Made by a program: the position numbers and the translations under genes. A stretch of 64,000 bases of DNA from Datisca glomerata (taxonomy: Eukaryota; Streptophyta; Magnoliopsida; Cucurbitales; Datiscaceae): contig QANY01002227.1 of assembly GCA_003255025.1 (NCBI GenBank), positions 1,227,501 to 1,291,500 of the forward strand, written 5' to 3'. Below are positions 55,556 through 64,000 of the stretch, piece by piece. The notes beneath the pieces are model-generated. The model ran no database searches. It was given only the letters and a program-made list of their open reading frames with translations, and was not told where the DNA came from. The stretch's first letter is position 1. Each line of letters starts with the position of its first letter.

Positions 55556-56986
55556 CTATATAAAGGAAAAGGGGGCATCAAATATAAACATGCAATTATT
55601 GTCAAGAAAAAATTGGTGCACAGACAAAAGATTAGAAGACAAATGAGGAACACACAAAACATGAGATAATGAAAAGGAGTTTGAGGGAGTATGGGGAACA
55701 GTAGAACCTGTGTGGGAGATGAGCAGTGATTGACCATTTCCAATGGAGATGTGTTTTTCACCGGTATACACAGTTGGAGTGAAAATATTTTGTATATCAA
55801 GTGTGAGGTGGGTGTTACACCCAGTGTCAATAAGCCATACCAAATTTTCTATAGAATTTGAGGGAGGAGTCATGGCAGTCCTAGCTGAGAGATTGGTAGA
55901 AGGGCTTCTGCCTTGATAGCCAAAGTTCATGCAATGGAAACAGTCAATGGCAATGTGTCCCATCTTTTGACATATCTGACATTGAATTTACCTCCATGAG
56001 ACTGAAAATGGTTGTCAAAAGTGTTATTTGGATAATGTTTGAAGGATTGATGAGACTGTATTGGTTCTCCCTCCTCTACCTGAATTAAATATGTTTGTAT
56101 AGTTTGTTGGCCCTAAAGTTTTAGAAACTGCGTCCCTTGTTTGATCCTCTGTTAGGGTGGGAAGCAAGAAAAGCTGTGTTTTGGAAGACGTGTTCCTGAT
56201 TTTTAATTTGGGACTCAAGAAAGTGTTCCTTAAACTTGAGTAAGACATGAAGATCCTCGAGAGACAGAGGTTCTGCCCTTATGCGAATAGAGGTACAAAT
56301 GGTGTTAAATTCTATGGGAAGACCATTGATAGTGTAGATGAAGACATTTTCATCTTCAACATGAATAGAGGCTGTCAAGAGTTTGTCATTTATCTCCTTT
56401 ATCCTCTATAAATAAGAATCTATGTTCTTTGTGGGCTTCTTGGTTATTGATTGAAGATCAGAATTGAGTTGAAGTATACTGGTCCGAGAAATAGATGAAA
56501 ACATTTATTCAATTGAATCCTAGACCTCCTTGGACGCCTGACATCCAACAACATAAGATAATGCCATCAGTGACAGAGTAGCATTGATCAGTGTTATCAT
56601 CGCTTGATCATGGGCTATCCATCGTTCATGATCCATAATTTCAGTGTTGGTGTCAAACTTGATGATTCTTGCAGGGCATTTGATGGTTCCATCAACAAAC
56701 CCAAAGATAGCGTGGGCTTTCAAGATCACAAAAATCTGGAATTTCCATAGGACAAATTGCTAGAATCTAATCGATGGAGATTAGGTTACAAATGTTTGAT
56801 AAAAGAATGATAGGGGAATGAGTAAAAGACTCGGTATCATTAATATTGGGGATGTTATTGGTTACTCCTTCAGTTGCACTGGAAGAGGGTATGGATTGAA
56901 CGTTTATTTGAGAGTTGGATTGAAATTGGGGTTGGTTTTTAGTAATTTCTTAATTTTTAGAAGACGGGGTTTCCTCATGGACAGCC
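55556..56986 (-). pseudogene. Copia-4 gag and protease
   Basis: Probable start ATG near 56986 (MAVHEETPSSKN, Gln/Ser-rich). The gag body is read from 56729-56520 (AHAIFGFVDGTIKCPARI, HDQAMITLINATLS, VVGCQASKEV) and 56378-56121 (VFIYTINGLPIEFNTICTSI, LSLEDLHVLLKFKEHFL). The zinc knuckle CQICQKMGHIAIDCFH lies near 55985-55940, complete. The protease follows in 55963-55556 with LVWLIDTGCNTHLTLDI (DTG intact), ISIGNGQSLLISHTGS and HVLCVPHLSSNLLSVHQFF. Stops near 56500 and frame changes at about 56120-55970. Confidence 0.83.
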
Positions 56987-57011
56987 ATGGACAATGATGT
57001 ATGTCAATGGT

Positions 57012-57024
57012 GGCTCTTACACCA
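57012..57024 (-). promoter_or_regulatory. Copia-4 primer-binding site
   Basis: The minus strand reads TGGTGTAAGAGCC, against the usual TGGTATCAGAGCC. It lies just upstream of the gag start, as expected. Confidence 0.65.
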
Positions 57025-57035
57025 TGGATGCGTTG

Positions 57036-57385
57036 GTTAAACACTTAGACCAAATCACATTGGAATCTCTCATAGGACCTAGTCAATGGGGATAAGGTGA
57101 TCAAAACCATTGGTGATTGGTTAAGCTAGATGTAGTGACATTTTGAGAAGCGTTAACTAAATGAGAAGAATCTCGATGCGATAGAAGATAGCTCGAGCAT
57201 TATTCCTAGATGAGACGAGCTATCGTTGTTGATCGTAACATCATGGAAGAAATATGTTCTTATCAGATTTTTAAATATTTAAATATTTGCATCATGCACC
57301 ATATTTTCCTAAACGATTAAGAATTTATTTACACCACCTTTTTTATTATTTTCACTAATAATGTCATTATCCCCGCTCTCAATAA
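57036..57385. other. Spacer between Copia-4 and Copia-5
   Basis: 350 bases between two element 5' ends that face away from each other. No LTR of either element was recognised in it; A/T-rich from 57255. Either both 5' LTRs were lost or they have decayed beyond recognition by eye. Confidence 0.5.
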
Positions 57386-58240
57386 TCTTAAATGTAAAAA
57401 CTCACTAGTGAAAATTACGTGGATTGGAAACGTAATATGTGATATTGTGTTGACGGTATAAAAGCATAAATTCATGTTCACCACCACCTGTCCCCTTAAG
57501 CTTATTGCTGAATCGACTCAAGAGAAAAAATGATGTTTATGCTTCTTGGCCGCGTTCTGATGAGATCACCAGGTGGTACATCTTAGCATCAGCTATCAAT
57601 GTGTTGCAACAACATCATCAAAACATGGAGACCACCACTGATATGATGTTGAACATCACCGAAATGTTTAGGGATCAGGTTCGTCAAGCCAAACAGGCTG
57701 ATGCGTGAAAATTCGTGAAAATTCATGAACTGTCAGATGAAACCTAGAACTCATGTCAGAGAACATATGATGTCGATCAGTACTTATCTGAAGGAGATGG
57801 AGATCATCAGAGCTGAAGTAGATGGCAAGACTCAAGTTGATATGATCCTCGAGACTCTGCCAGACGCTTTTGAGAACTTCAAACATAATTATTCGATGAA
57901 TAAGTTGAGGTACTCTCTTTAGAAACTTATGAAGGAGTTGTAAGCTACTGAAACCTGTTTCTGTAGGGCAAGAGGAAAAATGAAGCGAAAAAATTTAGTG
58001 AAAGTAAGATTTCCACCACTGGCGCCAAAAAGAAACACAAGAGATGTACGAAGAAAGCTAAGAAGGCGAACTCAAAAGTTGTGAAAGGCAAGGGCACTGC
58101 GAAAGTGGACAAGTCAAAAGACAAGTGTCAACATTGCGTAGTTACTTATCATTGGAAACGCAACTGCTTGAATTATCTCAGGGAGTTCAAATCCGAAGGT
58201 ACATTACTTGTTACCAAAGCCTGTTTTATGAGTGACTCTA
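57386..58240 (+). pseudogene. Copia-5 gag
   Basis: The broken start at 57386-57500 resembles LTSENYVDWKRNM. 57505-57708 reads SDEITRWYILASAINVLQQH and METTTDMMLNITEMFRDQVR. 57725-57922 reads REHMMSISTYLKEMEIIRAE and VDMILETLPDAFENFKHNYS (UBN2-type gag fold). A Lys-rich segment follows at 57960-58110 and a zinc knuckle, KCQHCVVTYHWKRNCLNYL (C-x2-C-x4-H-x4-C), at about 58120-58180. It would form the particle shell and bind RNA; frameshift near 57710. Confidence 0.82.
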
Positions 58241-58249
58241 CTTTTTCAT

Positions 58250-59540
58250 GAATTGTAGACTCTGCAGCTACTAACCATTTTTGTTATTTCCTGCAGGGGT
58301 TCAGGGAAAGCATAAGGCATAATGAGGGTGAGTTCAGCTTCTGTTGGGGGAATGGAGCACTAGTATCGGCAGTATCAGTTAGAATTATTAAATTCTTATC
58401 TAAGAATAATTATTTGATTTTGTGTGATGTTTATCATATCCCAGTTTTTAGGAAAAAATTTCATTTCAGTAGCTAGTTTAATCGAGTAAGAATTTTATTT
58501 GGATTTCAACGATAATGATATTGGTACTTTTAGAAATTAATGCTTAATTACTTTTGCACAAAAGATAAACAACTTATTCTATGTAAAACCAAAATTTCCA
58601 ATGATATGTGACACTGAAGTAAATACTGATTTATAAAAGGATAGTAAAATGTTGAAGTCAGACACAATAAATCTAATTTACATGTGAAACTTGCGGCTTG
58701 GTCACATTACCCTAGACAAGATTAAAAGACTTACAAAGAATGGTCCATTGCAAACTTTAAGTGTGAGATTACTATCCACACGTGAATCCTACATAGAAGG
58801 AAAAATGACCAAGAGACCCCTTTTAGGGAAGGGTGAAAGAGCAACTCAATGCCTGGAACTCATACATAGTGATGTATGTGAGTCATTGAATATCCAAACA
58901 AGAGGAGGTTAGGAATATTTTGTAACCTTCACAGATGACTACTCACATTTTGGACATGTTTATCTAATGTGCCAAAAGTCTGAAACCTTTGAACAGTTTA
59001 AAGAGTACAAGGCTATAGTCGGGAAGAAGTTAGAGAAATAAATCATAACACTATGATCCGATCATGGTAGAGAGTACTTGCTAAGAGAGTTCAAAGACTT
59101 TCTTAAAGAGGAATGTATTCTTTCTCAACTTACTGTATCTGACACTCTAGAATAGAATGGTGTGTCAGAGAGAAGGATATATGCATTGGAAATAACGACA
59201 TATATTCTGAGCCAAGTTCCATCAAAGACGGTGCCTAGTACACCATATGAAAGATGGAGTGGACGAAAGTCGCCCGTAAGCAACCTTAGGATATGGGGAT
59301 TCCTGACACACGTATTGAGACCCAAGATAGGAAAGTTAGCCAATCGATAAGAATTTTGCCCGTTTGTAGGATAAACCAAGGGAACGAAGGAATACGTCTT
59401 TTATAGTCACTCCGAAAAGAAAACATTCGTGAGCACGAATGCGTGTTTTCTTGAAGATGACTACATAAGAAGTGTGAAGCCGAGAAGCACACTTGTGCTA
59501 GAAGAATTTTTAACTGGGAGCCACCGACTCCCAATCAGTA
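58250..59540 (+). pseudogene. Copia-5 protease and integrase
   Basis: The protease reads IVDSAATNHFCYFLQGF (DSA in place of DSG), then ILCDVYHIPVFRK at about 58415. The pre-integrase block 58691-58912 has MRLGHITLDKIKRLTKNGPL and CLELIHSDVCESLNIQT. The core shows TDDYSHFGHVYLMCQKSE at about 58935, DHGREYLLREFKDFL at about 59060, and NGVSERR at about 59158 with a stop just before it. 59162-59350 continues with VPSTPYERWSGRKSPVSNLR and WGFLTHVLRPKIGKL. Frame changes near 58915 and 59040. Confidence 0.8.
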
Positions 59541-59599
59541 CTTGTTCCCAATTCAATAATGGAAGAACCACAATAGGAGTCGGAGACTAATGAGCCTCA

Positions 59600-60985
59600 A
59601 CATAGTATGAGGGTTGCGAGACAACATTACAGGTACATGTCTTAGGGATGCCTTGAAAGTAGTCTCAAATAAGGATTATGGTGAACATGTTTTCTACTCG
59701 CAGGCCATGGCTAGTCTAGAAGCAAACATATTGCAAGACGTCATCAACGTCGAGATACAATCAATGTACTCAAACAGAGTCTGGAAGGTTGTAGATCCTC
59801 CTGAAGGGGTAAAACTCGTAAGGTATAAATGGATTTAAAAGAAGAAGAGAGGCCTGAATGGGAATGTAAATACATTCAAAGCTAGACTTGTAGCCATGGG
59901 CTACACTCAAAAGGAATGTATTGACTATGAGGATATCTTCTTGCTGGTGGTCATACTTAAATCCATTCAAATCCTCTTATCTATTGCCGCTACCCTCGAT
60001 TATAAAATCTAGCAAATTGACATCAAGACTATTTTTTCTTAATAGTAATCTTGAAGAGCACATTTATATGGCTCAACCATACAAGTTCATGAAGAAAGTT
60101 AAGAGGGCAAGGTTTGCAAACTCCTGAAGTCCATTTATGGACTTAAGCAAGCGTCCCGTTTGTGAAATATCATATTCGATGAAACTATCAAGAATTTTGG
60201 TTTTGAGTAATTAATGGACGAACCTTGTGTGTATAAGGTGATAAACGAAGGGAATGTCGTTTTTTCTGATTTTGTACGTGGATGATATTCTACTCATTGG
60301 AAAAGATGTGGGAAAATTGTTTGATGTCAAGATTTGACTTGCAAAGTAATTTTATATCAATGATCTTGTAGAAGCTGTATTTGTCTTAGGTATTTAGATC
60401 TTTCGGGATCAGAAGAACAGATAATTTACACTAGGTCAGATATTTGCTACGTCGTAGGAGTGGTGAGTCGTTTCCAATATAATCTTGAACTCGAGCATTG
60501 GAATGCTGTCAAGCATGTCCTCAAGTACTTTAGGAGAACGAGGAACTACATGCTTATCTATTTAGGTACTAACCTGAATATGACAGGTTATACTGACTTT
60601 GATTTCTAAGAGGACAAGGATTCCAGGAGGTCCACATCACGGTCGGTGTTCATCCTGAATGGTGGAGTAGTGGTATGAAAAAATATCAAGTAATCTTGCA
60701 TTGCTGATTCTACCATCGAAGCTGAGTATGTGGCAGCTTGTGAAGCTGTAAAAGAGGTTGTCTGGCTTAGAAAGTTCCTAAAGACTCTAAAAATCGTTCC
60801 AGATGTTGACAAGCCTATGACATTTTATTGTGACAATAGTGGGGCTGTAGCAAACTCAAAGGAACTGAGAATCCATAAAATATCCAAACACATAGAGTGG
60901 AAGTACCACCTCATCAGAGAGATAGTTCAACGAGGATTTGTTCAAGTAACACACATATTGAGGGTTAACAACTGGATATGAGATT
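59600..60985 (+). pseudogene. Copia-5 reverse transcriptase and RNase H
   Basis: 59614-59838 has NVEIQSMYSNRVWKVVDPPE and KLVRYKWI, then a TAA. It continues through FKARLVAMGYTQKECIDYED and SIQILLSIAATLDY. A frame change precedes LILYVDDILLIGKDVGK (about 60264-60310), with YVDD intact. The RNase H at about 60530-60985 reads VLKYFRRTRNYMLIY, STIEAEYVAACEAVKEVVWL, TFYCDNSGAVANSKELRIHK and SKHIEWKYHLIREIVQRGFV. The YFLGLQI region before 60440 is damaged. Stops at several points. Confidence 0.84.
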
Positions 60986-61003
60986 GTGCACGCCTATTTT
61001 AGT

Positions 61004-61016
61004 CCAAGTGGGAGAT
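61004..61016 (+). promoter_or_regulatory. Copia-5 polypurine tract
   Basis: AAGTGGGAGAT directly before the LTR start TGTTGGAG. This is the expected site for starting plus-strand DNA synthesis. Confidence 0.75.
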
Positions 61017-62903
61017 TGTTGGAGTTATTTCCATAAAATAGGTTGTAATAACTATTTATGAGTAAAAAATTATTTCTTTGACACTTATGTATTACTGAAT
61101 TTTATGAAAAAATTAAAATTTTCCTTTAATTAAAGTGTATTTGTAATTTACTTAAGTCATGGCTATTATCAACGTACGAAGAGTAAAAACTGAGTGGTCT
61201 TCCAGACAAACTCTTATGAATGTTATTCGTAGTTTTTAGGATCGACTAGGCAATTAAATTTAAATACGATTGTTAGGTTGAATCAAATGATGTCGGTCTC
61301 GGAGAATGGGAGTGAAGACTCTAACAGTTGACCTAGACATATTGTGAAATATGTTGAATAGGCCAGTAAGCAATTAGTTTAGAGCAAAACCATTTATCTA
61401 GCTCTAAATCTAATTGTTACACTTTAAGGATATTTTTATAATTACTTTAATCCTGAGATAAATATAAAACTTGACTTAGTTACTTGCGATTTTTGACATG
61501 CCAAAGGAGTGAGTTCGAATTGATGAAAATTACTCTGGCAGTTGGGACCGTGATTCAACTATGTTGGAGTTACGTGATTCACAGATATGAAATTCATGGT
61601 AAGATTGCAAAAGCAACAATATCACCTTATGCTTTATTGATGAGTGTGTGAATAAATAAATTGGGCATGGTACTCGTTGACACGACTCATTGAATAAGAT
61701 ATTGTGATCTGTATTAGACACTTCACTGATATGTTTTTCTTATTCATAGTCAATAAATGAGTTAAAAAAATAATAACCAGAAGTGTAAAATGGTAATTTT
61801 ACATCACACTCTTGATATTGATATTCACACATGGTAATATCATAAATATTCTGTGGACCGTGAAATATAAATGTTTATTTGCACTGATAGTAAATATAGT
61901 GTGCATGAATCGAGAGTTCTATCGGCATCACACCTATAATTGGGTCGTACGATGTCGGTATTAAATAGATAAAAAATTTATGGAGATAAATTAACTGGGT
62001 ATTTAAATCTCATAGCTTTATTCATGTGGGTTCACTCGGTCTCAAGAGTAGCTCATAAGGACATGAATGATAAACAACATCAGTCGGACCAAAAACGTAT
62101 TTTGTACCAAGGTACACTTCCCGAGCTCATATATGATGGGTGTCATCACTATTTCATGAAAATCAAAATTAATGTTCAAATTAATTATTTTATTATTTTT
62201 TAAATTATTAGATAATTAGTAAATAAAAAAATTAATTAATTAATTAATTGTGATCAATTTAATTCATCAATTTGAACAGATGAATTTGTACACAAATTTG
62301 GCTCCAATGGAAGAAGTGAAAATTGCATATAAGTGTATATGGAATGGAGATTTTTGGTTTTTTTGCATATAGGGGTATATGGGCAAATTCTGTGATTAAA
62401 TATAAAAGATTTGTAAACCTAACCTTAAGCTAAGTTTTAGACAGAGTAGAAAAGAGTTTTTCTCCGATCCCCCCAAAGTTTGTTGCCGCCGAAAAATAGT
62501 AGGGAAGAGGAGAATTTGATTTTTGTCTTCCAAATGTTGTTTTGAGAGCCCACATTCAATTCCTACCAATATCCTTGAGGGATATACTTTTGATTCTAAT
62601 GGGTGGTTGTTGGTACGGAGATAAAGTACTAGCTCTGCGAAGAACAAAGAATGTGAGATAAAAATTAGATCCCGTCAAATCAAAATTTTTACATTAATTG
62701 AAAAGGTATAAATTGTTGGTGTGAAGATCAATTACTAGCTTTGCGAAGATCAATTTCTCAATACGTTTATATGATTATGCATTTTCATTGATTGGTTTTG
62801 TATTTAATTGGATTAAACGTTTATATGAATTTTTTTTAAATTTTTCCTATGAACTTGTCACAGTTCATTAATTTTTCTTCAAAATCTAAAATCCGATCCA
62901 ACA
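61017..62903 (+). repeat. Copia-5 3' LTR
   Basis: 1,887 bases, starting TGTTGGAGTTATTTCC after the polypurine tract and ending ...AAAATCCGATCCAACA. The TGTTGG/CCAACA ends are inverted and match the ends of the LTR-C family. It contains GTGTTAGACGT-free A/T-rich sequence, a (TTAA)n run at about 62230-62250, and two similar segments (TAGCTYTGCGAAGA) at about 62630 and 62735. Confidence 0.82.
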
Positions 62904-64000
62904 TGGAGAACCAGGGAAAATGAGGGCTCGTGACCATCCTTACCCTCTAACTGGGGTTTCATTTCCTGGCCCAGCTCGTGAGTCCACATACCAATTTTGG
63001 CATGGCCCTCATCAATCGGTTTTACCCAAGGTGGGATGTGGAGTTGTGAGTTTTCCATTCAGAATTCGTATTTCCATCAGAGGTGAAAGATTGACGCAAG
63101 GCTCTGTATTTCGACAGGGAATGTTCCCAAGCCCGTTTACTCGTGATGCATGGTTTTTCTTTGCTTATGCTTGAGCTTTGTAAAATTGTTGGTGGCAAAA
63201 AAAGGGCACGCAGGAATAGGGTGGAGGGTGTCCCACCAATATTTTCCTCCATCTTCCGCAACTGCTCACATACTACCCTCGAATGACCCCACCAATATAT
63301 TCTCATTTTCTCTATGATGACCTTGTTCTCCTCTTGTGTCTTCTTAGAATGACCCCAACAAGAAACTTATAAAAGGGGAGCGCTTGGCCTTGTGAAGCCT
63401 GGTTTCAATTTGGTCCTGGTTTCTTCGAGGGTGACAATTCCTCCAAGTTAGGGAGTCACCTTACTTTCTCATGAAACATTTTGTCCATGTTGATTGAGAA
63501 TCGTATCTTACGTTCCGCAGAATATATAACTCATACTCCTTTAGGTTCTTTAAATTCTATGGGTGGCGTAACTACCAAAATTAACGAGTCAATTATGTCT
63601 CTCTTAGAAGTTGGTTAGCTACCCTATGGTTCTGTGAGTGCGTGGCAACTCTGCCAGTGAGCCTTTGAGAAATGGGGGATGATCATTCCCGTGAAAGAGA
63701 CTGACATGGTTTGAACGGTATCTTACATGCCTTTCCTCCTTCGCCATATAATCATTATGACGGAAGAAGATCCTTCCTCCGCTGGGGGAAGGGGTGGGTC
63801 CTCCCTCTCATCCCGAACTTTGTCGGTGGAGAGTGCCAAGCTCATCCTCTCTTTGCGTGAGAGAAAGGCTTTCAAATGCTTTAAACAAGAACTATTTCAG
63901 TCAAAATGAAATTGAGGGTGGAAACCGAGTTAGTGGAGGGGATGAGAACACGTCGCTTGCTTGTTGTCCCAAATAGGAGAATTGGCTTATGAGACTTTTG
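62904..64000. other. Unassigned right end of the window
   Basis: No confident gene. The composition is less A/T rich than Copia-5. The short frames at 62920-63174 and 63727-63909 have no recognised domain. A plausible TATA box, TTATAAAAGG, begins at 63367 on the plus strand, followed by a Ser-rich frame (SSAGGRGGSSLSSRTLSVES) after 63750. This could be the start of another transposon-borne gene continuing past the window, but nothing proves it. Confidence 0.35.

Larger units (their letters stand above)
52150..57035 (-). mobile_element. Copia-4: Ty1/copia retrotransposon
   Basis: Minus strand: primer site (about 57012-57024), gag, zinc knuckle, protease, integrase, RT, RNase H and a 3' LTR at about 52150-52609. 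Key residues are better kept than in the other copias: protease DTG, zinc knuckle C-C-H-C, RT YVDD. Frame changes still break pol at several points. A matching 5' LTR was not found right of 57025, so the element is probably truncated there. Confidence 0.85.
57386..62903 (+). mobile_element. Copia-5: Ty1/copia retrotransposon, 5' LTR missing
   Basis: Plus strand: gag, zinc knuckle, protease, integrase, RT, RNase H, polypurine tract and a 1.9 kb 3' LTR (61017-62903). The gag (TRWYILASAINVLQQHHQNM) and RT (NSMYSNRVWKVVDPPEGVKL-type wording) resemble a widespread plant copia group. Frame changes and stops are present in every domain. No 5' LTR or primer site was found left of the gag. Confidence 0.86.

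Overview
This is nuclear DNA from a flowering plant. The evidence is a spliced cell-wall gene of a plant-only family (TBL, trichome birefringence-like O-acetyltransferase), A/T-rich spacers, and a dense, mostly decayed population of LTR retrotransposons from Ty1/copia and Ty3/gypsy lineages known in land plants. No rRNA or tRNA gene and no bacterial-style operon was seen. The species cannot be told from the sequence. A single N at 40545 shows an assembly join.

Layout. 1-2353: A/T-rich spacer with a small inverted repeat and a purine-rich tract. 2354-25699: Copia-1 (minus strand), whose gag is split by a 17.4 kb Tat-lineage gypsy element, Tat-1 (7594-24980, minus strand, 5-bp target duplication CACAT). 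Tat-1 itself carries an opposite-strand, intron-containing plant mobile domain (PMD) gene, and that gene is split by a 3 kb solo LTR (13226-16207, duplication ACTAT). This is a three-level nest. 25700-28445: A/T-rich spacer. 28446-29824: the TBL gene, two exons and an intact frame, the only convincing host gene. 30880-35305: Copia-2, 3'-truncated, SIRE-like. 35340-36450: fragments of other elements. 36900-51120: a second, heavily mutated Tat-type gypsy, Tat-2 (minus strand), again with an opposite-strand gene between integrase and the expected 3' LTR. That gene resembles the 'putative gypsy type transposon' family and is broken by a solo LTR (40640-42893, duplication ATTAC), a partial duplicate of that LTR, a scrap of gypsy pol and a probable mitochondrial insertion. 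Minisatellites and a hAT-like MITE follow. 51121-52149: spacer with a MITE. 52150-57035: Copia-4 (minus). 57386-62903: Copia-5 (plus), head to head with Copia-4. 62904-64000: unassigned.

How the parts relate. The retroelement genes are ordered as their families require (copia: gag-PR-INT-RT-RNH; gypsy: gag-PR-RT-RNH-INT), but nearly all are broken by stops, frameshifts or lost catalytic residues, so they are relics. The feature most worth following is that two separate Tat-type elements each hold an antisense, intron-bearing gene with its own TATA box in the same slot, next to tandem-repeat arrays, but from apparently different gene families.
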